64,000 nucleotides of DNA from Desulfitobacterium_A sp034927245 (GTDB taxonomy: Bacteria; Bacillota; Desulfitobacteriia; Desulfitobacteriales; Desulfitobacteriaceae): positions 32,176-96,175 of the forward strand of contig NZ_JAYFQK010000010.1 in assembly GCF_034927245.1 (NCBI RefSeq), read 5' to 3'. This document shows, piece after piece, positions 17,200 to 25,700 of this stretch. How positions within the stretch are numbered: position 1 is the first letter of the stretch; each line of letters begins with the position of its first letter. A model generated the notes under the pieces. It was not told where the DNA came from and did no database searches. It was given only the letters and a program-made list of their open reading frames with translations. A program made the translations under genes and the position numbers.

Positions 17200-18528
17200 A
17201 TGACGCTGACATTTGAATATACCCTTGACGCCGGAGCAGGCTTGTATCCGCAGGTGATCCACACCTCGGACAACCTGCTCCGTTTCATCTACCTCACCGT
17301 CGACGGCACCGTGGCCGGAAGCACTGCAGATCCGGTTCTCGGTTTGTACGATAATCTGACCTATACCGAAACCGGCAGGATATCGCCCGATGAAACGGTG
17401 TCGTATCCAAGCATCAAAAAAGTGGCGCATTTCGGTGCATACGGTTTCTGGAGTGCCGAAGGCGACCACCGTTTTGTGATGTATATGTTGCCTACAGATA
17501 TAACAAATTCTTTTGTCGACGGGTCAGTTAAATTCAGCATCGGCAGCGAGGTCTCTCAGATGTCCTGCACCTTGCTCAACATCAAGGGGGCGTTGCTCAA
17601 TCGCTACCGTGCTTTCGTGACACCCGGCACCAAGATGGAACTGTACTTTTCACTCGGCGACAGCGGCGAAATCGCGCTCGGTATTTTCTATATTGACCGC
17701 GCTTCGGTTTCATACCCGGACGAAAAAGTATCGGTGTCTGCCAGAAACGCAATCGGCAAGCTGCTGAAGGAACAGACCTTCAATGAGGACAACACCTTTG
17801 AAGGTACGACGCTTCAGCTGAACCTGCAGGAGATTCTTCGTCTCGCCGAGGTGGAGAATTTTTTTGTCGGCGACAGTACAAAGGCATGGAAACTGCGCTT
17901 TGAACCGGATGTCACCATGCTGGACGGCGTCAAGCGGGTGATCTCTCTGCTTGACAGCTGGAAGGTCGATGAAACGGCAAACGGCGTCATCGGTGTTGCG
18001 GCGGCTACCGACGCCCGCTTCGACCAGCCCACCGTATACACCTTCGAACGCGACAAGACCTGCTGGAGCTTCAGCGTGGAATATGACGATTCGGAGGCGG
18101 TCAACAGGGTTTGCGTCACCTGTGCCGACCCGGAAAACACGGTTTACGCCACTGTCCCCAGAAGCAAGTGGTGGATTCAGCCGTCCCATCGAACGACCTA
18201 CGTTACAGCCGCCGACGGCGCGACGCTTGCCGAGATAACAGCTATGGCCGAGGAGTTGGCGCAGACCATCGCCATTTCAGGCAGGCAGGAGAGCTTCATC
18301 GGCATCTTCACGCCTCAGCTCACCATCGGCGATGAGGTACGCATTATCAGCGGGGCAAAGACCGAAACCCTCGGTACCGTCACGGATGTGACGCACAATT
18401 TCGGTAGGGGCGGTTTCTATACGGCGTTCACCGTGGACAGCGGCGGACGGAAAGGCAAAGCGCGTCTTTCGGATTTAATTGGCCAAGCGTCTGAAAAACC
18501 AAATCTGAACGGCGTGACGATTTATTAA
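17200..18528 (+). CDS. Baseplate hub / tail tip protein (gpD/gp27-like)
   Basis: The 442-residue protein has a C-terminal stretch (about 370-425) FTPQLTIGDEVRIISGAKTE followed by GTVTDVTHNFGRGGFYTAFTV. This is typical of phage late control or baseplate hub proteins whose final barrel binds the tail tube. The middle (about 140-260) has VSVSARNAIGKLLKEQTF and LNLQEILRLA. ATG 17200 follows GGGGGTGA. An in-frame ATG 81 bases upstream lies inside the fibre gene and is unlikely. Confidence 0.7.
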   Translation: MTLTFEYTLDAGAGLYPQVIHTSDNLLRFIYLTVDGTVAGSTADPVLGLYDNLTYTETGRISPDETVSYPSIKKVAHFGAYGFWSAEGDHRFVMYMLPTDITNSFVDGSVKFSIGSEVSQMSCTLLNIKGALLNRYRAFVTPGTKMELYFSLGDSGEIALGIFYIDRASVSYPDEKVSVSARNAIGKLLKEQTFNEDNTFEGTTLQLNLQEILRLAEVENFFVGDSTKAWKLRFEPDVTMLDGVKRVISLLDSWKVDETANGVIGVAAATDARFDQPTVYTFERDKTCWSFSVEYDDSEAVNRVCVTCADPENTVYATVPRSKWWIQPSHRTTYVTAADGATLAEITAMAEELAQTIAISGRQESFIGIFTPQLTIGDEVRIISGAKTETLGTVTDVTHNFGRGGFYTAFTVDSGGRKGKARLSDLIGQASEKPNLNGVTIY

Positions 18529-18542
18529 GGGAGGAATTCATT

Positions 18543-18956
18543 ATGAAAGAAATCTGGACATGGATCCAACTTATGCTCGCTGCTATCGGCGGCTGGCTCG
18601 GTTGGTTTCTCGGAGGATCTGACGGCTTTCTCTATGCGCTCATCGCATTCGTGGTTATAGACTATATCACGGGCGTCATGTGCGCGATTGTGGACAAGAA
18701 GCTGTCCAGCGAGGTAGGCTTCAAGGGCATCTGCAAAAAGGTGCTCATTTTTATGATGGTCGGTATCGGAAACATCATCGACGTCCAAGTACTGGGGCAG
18801 GCTGGGGTGCTGCGTACTGCGGTCATCTTCTTTTATCTGTCCAATGAGGGTGTGTCGATGCTCGAAAACGCCGGACATCTGGGGCTGCCTATTCCGTCAA
18901 AACTGAAAGAAGTACTTGAACAATTACACGATAGGTCTGGCAAGGAGGATAATTAA
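18543..18956 (+). CDS. Phage holin (holin 4 / phi CTX-type, toxin-secretion family)
   Basis: The 137-residue membrane protein has hydrophobic segments near 8-25, 30-50 and 65-85 and 95-112. The motif FVVIDYITGVMCAIVDKKLSSEVGFKGICKK is diagnostic of the toxin secretion/phage lysis holin family. A charged C-terminus (about 118-137) faces the cytoplasm. It makes the inner-membrane lesion that releases the adjacent amidase. Spacing to the amidase gene is zero bases. Confidence 0.93.
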   Translation: MKEIWTWIQLMLAAIGGWLGWFLGGSDGFLYALIAFVVIDYITGVMCAIVDKKLSSEVGFKGICKKVLIFMMVGIGNIIDVQVLGQAGVLRTAVIFFYLSNEGVSMLENAGHLGLPIPSKLKEVLEQLHDRSGKEDN

Positions 18957-19787
18957 ATGAACCTGCATAAACTCATTCTGACCAACAACGCCTGCTATAA
19001 GGCGGGCAGAACCATCATACCGAAAGGTATCATGGTGCATTCCACCGGGGCGAACAACCCCAACCTGAAACGCTATGTCGGTCCCGACGACGGTTTGCTG
19101 GGGAAAAACCAGTACAACAACCACTGGAATCAGGACAAGCCGGATGGACGGCAGGTCTGCGTCCACGGCTTCATAGGCAAGCTGGCTGACGGAACGATAG
19201 CTACTTATCAAACGCTGCCGTGGAATATGCGCGGCTGGCACTGCGGCAGCGGTTCAAAAGGCTCCGGCAACGATACGCATAGCGGCTTTGAAATCTGTGA
19301 GGACGGTCTGACCGATGCCTCGTATTTTTCTGCTGTTTACAAGGAAGCCGTGGAGCTTTGCGTATATCTCTGCAAGCAGTACAATCTCACTGAAAAGGAT
19401 GTTATCTGCCACTGCGAGGGTTACAAGCTGGGGATTGCCAGCAATCACGGCGACGTGATGCACTGGTTCCCGAAGCACGGCAAGTCGATGGACACGTTCC
19501 GTGCCGAGGTGAAAGCGGGGCTTGCCTCCAGCACAGAACAACCTGCTGCATCTGCTGATGAGCCTGCTACCTTAGAGCCATACCGCGTCCGCGTCACCAT
19601 CGAAAATTTGAACATTCGGACAGGCCCCGGCACAGACTATGGCGCTTTGGGAAAATATACAGGTAAAGGTGTGTTCACTATTATTGAGGAAGCCGACGGC
19701 GCGGGCGCTTCAAAGTGGGGGCTGCTAAAGTCCTACAAAAGCAAGCGCAACGGTTGGATTTCTCTCGACTATGCCGCTAAGGCATAA
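18957..19787 (+). CDS. Endolysin: N-acetylmuramoyl-L-alanine amidase with SH3 domain
   Basis: The 276-residue protein has an amidase_2 domain (about 1-180). His28 in IMVHSTG is a zinc ligand, WHCGSGSKGSGND is the second signature and ICHCEGYKLGIASNHGDVMHWF contains the third. A linker rich in Ala, Ser and Glu (about 183-203) leads to a bacterial SH3 domain with LNIRTGPGTDYGALG and GWISLDYA at the end. It cleaves the stem peptide from muramic acid at lysis. No signal peptide is visible, consistent with holin-dependent release. Confidence 0.95.
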   Translation: MNLHKLILTNNACYKAGRTIIPKGIMVHSTGANNPNLKRYVGPDDGLLGKNQYNNHWNQDKPDGRQVCVHGFIGKLADGTIATYQTLPWNMRGWHCGSGSKGSGNDTHSGFEICEDGLTDASYFSAVYKEAVELCVYLCKQYNLTEKDVICHCEGYKLGIASNHGDVMHWFPKHGKSMDTFRAEVKAGLASSTEQPAASADEPATLEPYRVRVTIENLNIRTGPGTDYGALGKYTGKGVFTIIEEADGAGASKWGLLKSYKSKRNGWISLDYAAKA

Positions 19788-19857
19788 CCCGCCCACCGAA
19801 AAAGTAAATAAACACAGATTAGTTACGTTACCTACAATCATAATTTTACAGTTTTAT

Positions 19858-19892
19858 GCCCGTCGAGGATTTTTTTCTTCGGCGGGCTTTTT
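19858..19892 (+). terminator. Terminator after the lysis module
   Basis: GCCCGTCG (19858-19865) pairs with CGGCGGGC (19880-19887) across a 14-base loop, and a T-run follows (19888-19892, continuing after GC). It ends the late structural/lysis transcription unit before the recombination genes. Confidence 0.75.
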
Positions 19893-19958
19893 GCTTTTTT
19901 CAGAAAATACCTCCCCAAAACTGCCTCCATTTCTCCGTATAGCGAGGAGGTGGTTTCC

Positions 19959-20375
19959 ATGACCAACGAACAGAAATCAACCATCATGCGGCTACGCTCG
20001 GAAGGCTGTAAATATGCGGCAATCGCTGAGGTTGTCGGGCTTTCCATCAATACCGTGAAAAGCTACTGCCGCAGACAAAATATAAATGCGACAGTCGCAG
20101 CCACGCCGGATGAGAACGGCGTTCCCCTCTGTAAGCAATGCGGGAAACCGCTTGAACACATGAATGGTAAGAAACCGAGAAAGTTTTGTTCGGACGCTTG
20201 CCGTCACGAGTGGTGGAAAAGCCATCCAAACGAAATCAACAAGAAAGCGTTTTATACAAAAACCTGCGTTCACTGTGGAAAGTCATATACGGTTTACGGC
20301 AGACCGCACAGTAAATATTGCTGTCATGAATGCTCCGCGCAGCATCGCGTCAAGAAAGCGGAGGCGAGCGCATGA
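19959..20375 (+). CDS. HTH protein with two Cys-rich zinc-binding motifs
   Basis: The 138-residue protein has an N-terminal sigma-region-4-like helix-turn-helix (about 1-45: QKSTIMRLRSEGCKYAAIAEVVGLSINTVKSYCRR). CKQCGKPL...KFCSDACRHEW (about 57-85) and CVHCGKSYT...KYCCHECS (about 105-130) follow, each a CxxC/CxxxC pair. Such proteins precede large serine recombinases in Firmicutes phages and conjugative elements and may regulate or assist excision. ATG 19959 has GAGGAGG 8 bases upstream; GTG 19950 is less likely. Confidence 0.75.
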   Translation: MTNEQKSTIMRLRSEGCKYAAIAEVVGLSINTVKSYCRRQNINATVAATPDENGVPLCKQCGKPLEHMNGKKPRKFCSDACRHEWWKSHPNEINKKAFYTKTCVHCGKSYTVYGRPHSKYCCHECSAQHRVKKAEASA

Positions 20376-20542
20376 CACTGGACAGAAAAACAAATCTCAT
20401 GAAATACAAGGCGGTCGTCGCCGTACTTAAAAAATGGCTGTCCGAGGGACATATATCTGCTGCCGATTATGCTAAAATCGAAGAAAAAGCAGCGATCAAA
20501 TACAGCATATCTTTGTGTAGTATATGGCGCGAATTGCCTTGA
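20372..20542 (+). CDS. Small SHOCT-like protein
   Basis: The 56-residue protein has a short conserved helix pair, VLKKWLSEGHISAADYAKIEEKAA, resembling the SHOCT domain that often accompanies phage recombinases. It overlaps the upstream HTH gene by ATGA. The protein at 23603 has the same position relative to the third recombinase. Function unknown; a recombination accessory role is inferred from position. Confidence 0.68.
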   Translation: MTLDRKTNLMKYKAVVAVLKKWLSEGHISAADYAKIEEKAAIKYSISLCSIWRELP

Positions 20543-20567
20543 TTTATCTGCCTTTTAGAGCGAATAT
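20539..20567 (+). promoter_or_regulatory. Promoter-like motif, copy 2 of 3
   Basis: TTGATT (20539-20544), a 17-base spacer containing CTTTTAGAGC, and GAATAT (20562-20567) precede recombinase 1. The layout and spacer sequence match those at 601 and 23534. The -35 overlaps the stop of the SHOCT-like gene. Confidence 0.45.
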
Positions 20568-20593
20568 ATGACCCCTGAAAGGAGATGAAGCAG

Positions 20594-21886
20594 GTGTCAG
20601 ACAGTCAAATTGCGCGGGTAAAGTTCACGCCGCGAGAAGATTTCGACATACAGCGCGTGGCGGCATACGCTCGCGTATCAAGCGGCAAGGATGCTATGCT
20701 GCAGTCCTTGGCGGCGCAGATCAGCTATTACAGCAAGCTAATTCAAAAACACCGTGGTTGGGAATATGTCGGTGTTTATGCGGATGAAGCTAAAACCGGC
20801 ACCAAGGACAGTCGCGAGAATTTTCAACGCTTGCTTTTCGATTGCCGCGCCGGAAAAATAGACATGGTAATTACAAAATCCATATCGCGTTTTGCCCGGA
20901 ATACAGTCACGCTGCTGGAGACGGTACGGGAACTAAAAACGCTCGGTACGGACGTCTTCTTTGAAGAACAGAATATCCATAGTATAAGCGCCGACGGCGA
21001 GCTGATGTTGACCATACTCGCATCCTACGCGCAGGAAGAGAGTCTGTCGGCAAGCGAAAACCAGAAATGGCGCATCAAGAAGAATTTCGAAGAAGGAAAA
21101 CCGTGGGACTGTACCATGCTCGGTTACAGGGCAAAGGACGGTGTTTTTGAAATCGTACCAGAGGAAGCCGAGACGGTACGACTCGTTTTTACCCTGTATC
21201 TTGAAGGCTTCGGAAAACAGGCTATCGCCAACCGGCTCAATGAGATGGGCGTGGCTACACGCTTTGGTAAAGGGTGGCATCAGGACACCATTGCAAAGAT
21301 GCTCAGAAACGAAAAATACGCGGGAGACTTGCTCCTGCAAAAAACCTTCCGCACCGACCACTTGACAAAGCAAACACGCGTCAATCACGGCGAACTCCCG
21401 CAGTATCTTGTGCAGGAAGCGCATGAGCCGATTATCGACCGTGCCACGTTTGATGCGGTACAGGCAGAAATCGAGCGCAGGGCAAACGAAACCACCGTGA
21501 AAAAAGGCACCACAACGGTATTCACGGGAGCAATACGGTGCGGTGTTTGCGGAAAGAATTATCGGCGCAAAACCTCAAAAACCGGCTTTGTGTGGATATG
21601 TGCCACATTCAATACCAAGGGCAAGAAATTCTGCGCATCAAAACAAATACCCGAAGAAACTCTCAAGGCCGTATGTGCCGAAGCTCTTGGTACCGGAAGT
21701 TTTGACGATGACACCTTTGCAGCGCGTATAGATTTCATAACCGCGCTGCCGGACAACATTCTGGAGGTTCACTTCAAAGACGGTCTAACGAAAGCGGTCG
21801 GATGGCAAGACCGCTCACGGCGGGAAAGCTGGACGGATGATAAGCGACAGGCAGCACGGGAAAAAGCGACAAGGAGGAACGGCTAA
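20594..21886 (+). CDS. Large serine recombinase 1
   Basis: The 430-residue recombinase has a resolvase catalytic domain (about 20-165) with nucleophile Ser29 in YARVSS and the conserved ITKSISRFARNT helix. A Recombinase domain (about 185-285: YRAKDGVFEIVPEEAETVRLVF) precedes a zinc ribbon (CGVCGKNY...WICATFNTKGKKFC, about 320-360). It is the shortest of the three and lacks the long C-terminal coiled coil. GTG 20594 is chosen because AAAGGAG lies 9 bases upstream; ATG 20585 overlaps that site. Its stop overlaps the start of recombinase 2 (TAATG). Confidence 0.93.
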   Translation: MSDSQIARVKFTPREDFDIQRVAAYARVSSGKDAMLQSLAAQISYYSKLIQKHRGWEYVGVYADEAKTGTKDSRENFQRLLFDCRAGKIDMVITKSISRFARNTVTLLETVRELKTLGTDVFFEEQNIHSISADGELMLTILASYAQEESLSASENQKWRIKKNFEEGKPWDCTMLGYRAKDGVFEIVPEEAETVRLVFTLYLEGFGKQAIANRLNEMGVATRFGKGWHQDTIAKMLRNEKYAGDLLLQKTFRTDHLTKQTRVNHGELPQYLVQEAHEPIIDRATFDAVQAEIERRANETTVKKGTTTVFTGAIRCGVCGKNYRRKTSKTGFVWICATFNTKGKKFCASKQIPEETLKAVCAEALGTGSFDDDTFAARIDFITALPDNILEVHFKDGLTKAVGWQDRSRRESWTDDKRQAAREKATRRNG

Positions 21887-23463
21887 TGGCGCGAACAGTT
21901 ACAATGATACCGGCGTCGGTCACATCGCGCTTTTCCAATCTTTCTGTGTCCGTTCCGAAGCAGCGGCGTGTCGCCGCATACGCCCGTGTATCCACTGAGA
22001 AAGAGGAGCAGCTTTCCAGCTATGAGGCGCAGGTCGATTACTACACCAAGTATATCAAGGAGCGCCCCGACTGGGATTTCGTCTTTGTATATACGGATGA
22101 GGGTATCACAGCGACGAACACCAAAAAGCGCGACGGCTTCAATCAAATGATAAAGGATGCGCTGAATGGAAAGTTTGACCTCATCGTAACGAAATCAGTC
22201 AGCCGGTTTGCGCGGAACACCGTGGACAGCCTGACAGCAGTACGAAAGCTCAAGGATGCCAATATTGAAATCTACTTTGAAAAGGAAAACATATGGACAT
22301 TTGATGCCAAGGGCGAACTGTTGATTACGATAATGTCCAGCTTGGCACAGGAGGAAAGCCGCTCCATTTCAGAAAACGTCACATGGGGCTGGCGCAAGCG
22401 CATAGCTGACGGCAAGGTGTCAATGGCATATGGGCAGTTTCTCGGCTACGAAAAGGGCGCGGACGGTACGCCGCAAGTCGTTCCAGAGGAAGCAGAGATT
22501 GTGCGCCGGATTTATACGATGTTTTTGCAAGGCAAAACGCCTACGGCAATTGCAAAGCATCTTACCGCGCAGGGAGTTCCGACACCCGGCGGCAAAGAAA
22601 AGTGGCAATGCACCGTCGTCGAGAGTATCCTGACAAACGAGAAATACAAGGGCGACGCACTGCTGCAAAAGACCTTTACCACAGACTTTTTGACAAAAAA
22701 GATGAAGCCAAACGAAGGCGAGGTTCCTCAATTCTACGTCACGGATAGTCACGACGGCATTATCGACCCTGAGGATTTCGATATGGTACAGGCGGAGTTT
22801 GCGCGGCGCAAGGCGTTAGGGCGCAGCTACACCTGTAAAAGCTGCTTTTCGACGAGACTTGTTTGCGGCGACTGCGGTGGCTTCTACGGCTCGAAAGTGT
22901 GGCATTCCAACGATAAATACCGCCGTGTGATATGGCAATGTAACAGCAAATTCAAAAACGGCGAGAAATGCACCACGCCGCATATGACCGAGGACGACAT
23001 AAAGGCACGGTTTATAGCCGCGTGGAACGGTCTGCAGGATATACGTGATGAAGTCATCATCGAGTGCCGTTTGGCAATTGCCGACCTTTTTGACAGCAGA
23101 GCCATTGAGGAGGAAATCGCCGCGAAGAACTCCGAAGCCGAGGTACTTATCGAAATGAACCGCAAGCACATCGCTGAAAACGCGACGGCAGCGCAGAATC
23201 AGAAGGCATACAAAAAACGGCAGGACGAGCTGGTGACAAAGTACAACGATGTGTCAAAACGGATAACTGAACTCAAAGCCGAGAAGGAAGCACGTAAAAA
23301 GCAGCACACTGTGCTCACGGCTTTTGTGGACACGATGGAACGGCAGCACGGGACGCTCACCGAATTCAGCGAGAGCCTGTGGTTGGCGGTCGTGGAAAAA
23401 GCGACGGTCTATGCGGACGGGCGGCTCGTGTTTACGCTGATGAACGGTACGGAAATTGAATAA
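21886..23463 (+). CDS. Large serine recombinase 2
   Basis: The 525-residue protein has nucleophile Ser36 in YARVST and VTKSVSRFARNTVDSL. A Recombinase domain (about 190-300) is followed by a zinc ribbon CGDCGGFYGSK...WQCNSKFKNGEKC (about 325-365). A coiled-coil segment rich in Lys, Glu and Ala (about 405-475) matches the insertion typical of phage integrases. It is the most complete integrase of the three and a good candidate for the main insertion enzyme. It is translationally coupled to recombinase 1. Confidence 0.94.
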   Translation: MARTVTMIPASVTSRFSNLSVSVPKQRRVAAYARVSTEKEEQLSSYEAQVDYYTKYIKERPDWDFVFVYTDEGITATNTKKRDGFNQMIKDALNGKFDLIVTKSVSRFARNTVDSLTAVRKLKDANIEIYFEKENIWTFDAKGELLITIMSSLAQEESRSISENVTWGWRKRIADGKVSMAYGQFLGYEKGADGTPQVVPEEAEIVRRIYTMFLQGKTPTAIAKHLTAQGVPTPGGKEKWQCTVVESILTNEKYKGDALLQKTFTTDFLTKKMKPNEGEVPQFYVTDSHDGIIDPEDFDMVQAEFARRKALGRSYTCKSCFSTRLVCGDCGGFYGSKVWHSNDKYRRVIWQCNSKFKNGEKCTTPHMTEDDIKARFIAAWNGLQDIRDEVIIECRLAIADLFDSRAIEEEIAAKNSEAEVLIEMNRKHIAENATAAQNQKAYKKRQDELVTKYNDVSKRITELKAEKEARKKQHTVLTAFVDTMERQHGTLTEFSESLWLAVVEKATVYADGRLVFTLMNGTEIE

Positions 23464-23533
23464 GCGAAGGCTCTGACTCCCTGCGCCAATTACGGTGTGG
23501 GGAGTATTTTTATTGAATATTTGCCGATATGGC

Positions 23534-23562
23534 TTGACTTTTTCGCTTTTTTGAGTAACTTA
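23534..23562 (+). promoter_or_regulatory. Promoter-like motif, copy 3 of 3
   Basis: TTGACT (23534-23539), 17 bases containing CTTTTTTGAGT, then AACTTA (23557-23562) precede the small gene at 23603. The -35 is the best of the three copies and the -10 the weakest. Confidence 0.45.
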
Positions 23563-23602
23563 TCCTACCTGCGTTCCTGTCCGAGCGCAAGGAGGTATCT
23601 AC

Positions 23603-23806
23603 ATGGATAAAAAGAACAATCGCGCTTTGCAGAAGCATATGGAAGGCGAAATACGATATCGGCTGGCGAGGCTGCTTCTTCTGAATATCCAGGCGGCGGG
23701 GCTTGCGGAGGAAAGCGAAGTTGAGGCTGTGCGGAAAAAGGCACTGCGGAAATATAAGCCGCTGACCGCGCAGCTTGAGGACGGTGATAAAACTGAGCAA
23801 TCATAA
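23603..23806 (+). CDS. Small protein ahead of recombinase 3
   Basis: The 67-residue, highly charged helical protein has RYRLARLLLLNIQAAGLAEESEVEAVRKKALRKY, the same short helix-pair style as the protein at 20372. It has an excellent AAGGAGGT site. Its end overlaps the start of recombinase 3. Function unknown. Confidence 0.68.
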   Translation: MDKKNNRALQKHMEGEIRYRLARLLLLNIQAAGLAEESEVEAVRKKALRKYKPLTAQLEDGDKTEQS

Positions 23807-25247
23807 GAAAATCGTCTCGCTTGTGCCGCCGCCGATTGCCCTGACAGCGGCGCAAGAAATGAAAAAACGGCGTGTGGTCGCTTATGCGCGGGTATCTACG
23901 GATAAGAGCGAGCAATTACAGAGCTTCGAAGCACAGCTGGATTATTTCGTTACCTACATTGCCGAACACGCCGATTGGGTGTATTGCGGCATATATTCTG
24001 ACGAAGCGATAACAGGCACCAGTACCAAAAGCCGCGACGGCTTTAACAGCATGATAGCAGATGCGCTCACGGACAAATTTGACCTAATAATCACAAAATC
24101 CATCTCCCGGTTTGCCCGCAACACGGTCGATACACTGACCAATGTCAGGAAGCTGAAAGCGGTCGGCGTGGAGGTTTATTTTCAAAAGGAAAATATGTGG
24201 TCGCTGGATTCCAAGAGCGAGTTTGTACTTACGCTGATGTCCAGCATCGCGCAGGAAGAAAGCCGGTCAATTTCCGAAAATATCACATGGGGCATATACA
24301 AAAAAGCCGCCGACGGTCAAGTGGCTGTACCGTATGCGCATTTTCTCGGATATGACAAGGGCAGGGAAAAAGGCGAGTTTATTATAAATGAAGAACAGGC
24401 TGCGACGGTGCGCCTCATATACAGATTGTTTATTGAGGGTATGACTGCTGCCAGTATTGCAAATCGGCTCAACGAGTTTGACATTCCGACCCCGGCAGGA
24501 AAGAAGCGATGGCAATGCACGGTGGTTGAGAGCATTCTCAGCAATGAAAAGTACAAGGGCGATGCACTGCGGCTTAAGAGCTTTACGGTAGATTTCCTCA
24601 CCAAGAAAAAGCAGGTCAATCGCGGCGAGCGACCGCAGTATTATGTTTCTCAGAATCACGCGCCCATTATTGAGCCGATACTTTTCGATTATGTGCAGGA
24701 GCTTGCAAAAGAGCGAGTGCAGCGCCAATTCAACACCTGCCATACTTTTGCCGGCATGATAATCTGCGGCGAATGCGGCAGCTGCTACGGATCCAAACGG
24801 TGGCACTCCACATCCTACGATGATTTGGTGTGGCAGTGCAACCACAGGTACGAGCAAGAAGAAAAGTGCAAAACACCGCATCTGTATGACCAGATGCTGC
24901 GGTATGCGTTCAATGCAGCAATGCTCCATCTGCTGGAAAGCAGGTCGGAGGTTATCGCCGATTGCCGTGACTATCTGTCAGCGGCCATTCGAGGTAAAAA
25001 GAAGAATGCGCGGAAAGCGGAACTTACACGGTTTTGCGATTCGTTCCTTATGCGTTCTCCGTTGGATATTGCGGATGACGAAACAACATGGGCAGTACTC
25101 GTGCGGCAAGTTACGGTCAAGGTTGACCGCTCGCTGATTTTCCGTTTCATCGACGGCAGCGAGTTTGAACTTCAATTACCGGATTTTTCTCCGCGATACA
25201 GGAACAGCTTGATGGAGGCACGGGGCAAATGCACCAAGGATTTTTGA
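23784..25247 (+). CDS. Large serine recombinase 3
   Basis: The 487-residue protein has nucleophile Ser38 in YARVST, ITKSISRFARNTVDTL, a Recombinase domain (about 190-300) and zinc ribbon CGECGSCYGSK...WQCNHRYEQEEKC (about 325-370). Only a shortened helical region follows the ribbon. The start is uncertain: GTG 23784 (giving MIKLSNHKKIV) has only GAGG close upstream, and TTG 23775 is an alternative. Reinitiation from the overlapping small gene is likely. It is the last gene before the attachment end. Confidence 0.92.
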   Translation: MIKLSNHKKIVSLVPPPIALTAAQEMKKRRVVAYARVSTDKSEQLQSFEAQLDYFVTYIAEHADWVYCGIYSDEAITGTSTKSRDGFNSMIADALTDKFDLIITKSISRFARNTVDTLTNVRKLKAVGVEVYFQKENMWSLDSKSEFVLTLMSSIAQEESRSISENITWGIYKKAADGQVAVPYAHFLGYDKGREKGEFIINEEQAATVRLIYRLFIEGMTAASIANRLNEFDIPTPAGKKRWQCTVVESILSNEKYKGDALRLKSFTVDFLTKKKQVNRGERPQYYVSQNHAPIIEPILFDYVQELAKERVQRQFNTCHTFAGMIICGECGSCYGSKRWHSTSYDDLVWQCNHRYEQEEKCKTPHLYDQMLRYAFNAAMLHLLESRSEVIADCRDYLSAAIRGKKKNARKAELTRFCDSFLMRSPLDIADDETTWAVLVRQVTVKVDRSLIFRFIDGSEFELQLPDFSPRYRNSLMEARGKCTKDF

Positions 25248-25276
25248 AATGCACCAAAAATCCGGATTTGCACCAA
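25231..25276. repeat. Three GCACCAA direct repeats and an inverted repeat at the recombinase 3 stop
   Basis: GCACCAA occurs at 25231-25237, 25251-25257 and 25270-25276, spaced 20 and 19 bases. GGATTTTTG (25238-25246) and CAAAAATCC (25255-25263) form a perfect 9-bp dyad between them. The array covers the stop codon of recombinase 3 at the prophage edge. It could be part of the attachment site or a recombinase/accessory binding site. Confidence 0.5.
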
Positions 25277-25397
25277 AATGACTGCTCGTTAACGATTTGT
25301 CGGCGGCAAAACGACGGTTGGGTTCAAAATCAGCGTTACAAAGGCAAAAATCGATGCTCGACGTGGCTGGCGGTTCTCGCGTTTCAAAACGGAAACA

Positions 25398-25431
25398 GCC
25401 CGAAAAGCCTGCAAATACGGCATTTTCGGGC
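25398..25431. repeat. Hairpin in the attachment region
   Basis: GCCCGAAAA (25398-25406) and TTTTCGGGC (25423-25431) are perfect 9-bp arms around GCC...GGC. No T-run follows on the plus strand. It lies between the last phage gene and the tRNA terminator, so its phage or host origin cannot be decided here. Confidence 0.55.
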
Positions 25432-25436
25432 AAAAA

Positions 25437-25485
25437 TATATCGCAGAAGACGAATACATTTATTGTATCAATCTTCTGCGATATA
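25437..25485 (-). terminator. Terminator of tRNA-Leu
   Basis: TATATCGCAGAAGA (25437-25450) and its exact complement (25472-25485) form a 14-bp stem. Read on the minus strand it starts 3 bases after the tRNA CCA end and is followed by TTTTTG. It therefore looks like the tRNA terminator and pushes the host/prophage junction to its left. Confidence 0.65.
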
Positions 25486-25487
25486 GT

Positions 25488-25570
25488 TGGTGCGGGAGAC
25501 AGGACTTGAACCTGCACGGTTACCCGCTGGTACCTAAAACCAGTGCGTCTGCCAGTTCCGCCACTCCCGC
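25488..25570 (-). tRNA. tRNA-Leu(TAG)
   Basis: On the minus strand the gene has acceptor GCGGGAG paired with CTCCCGC, encoded CCA, the long variable arm of class II tRNAs and anticodon loop TTTAGGT (anticodon TAG, reading CUA). Its 3' end faces the prophage, so it probably defines the integration neighbourhood. Confidence 0.95.
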
Positions 25571-25671
25571 ATCTTTGTTCAGGCTTTTAAAGCTGAACAA
25601 GTGATATTGTAACGCATTTTCAGCAGATTGGCAAGCTAATTATTTTGGTTTTATGTTAGAACTTATATTTG

Positions 25672-25700
25672 CTTATAGTTACTTATAGTTACTTATAGTT
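25672..25700. repeat. Three copies of a 10-bp direct repeat
   Basis: CTTATAGTTA repeats with a 10-base period at 25672, 25682 and 25692 (last copy ending in T). It covers the 3' end of the cupin gene, whose last codons and stop are made from the third copy. Slippage origin is likely. Confidence 0.7.

Larger units (their letters stand above)
1..25430. mobile_element. Right part of an integrated siphovirus-type prophage
   Basis: Almost every gene from the left edge to 25247 lies on the plus strand with short or overlapping junctions. The order is the classic head, joining, tail, lysis and integrase order of HK97/phi13-like phages. Base composition is visibly richer in G+C than the host genes to the right. 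The right boundary must lie between the last recombinase stop (25247) and the terminator of the host tRNA-Leu gene (25437-25485). The left end, repressor, replication genes and an obvious small terminase gene are not in the window. Head and tail genes look intact, so the prophage may be functional; that is inference. Confidence 0.93.
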
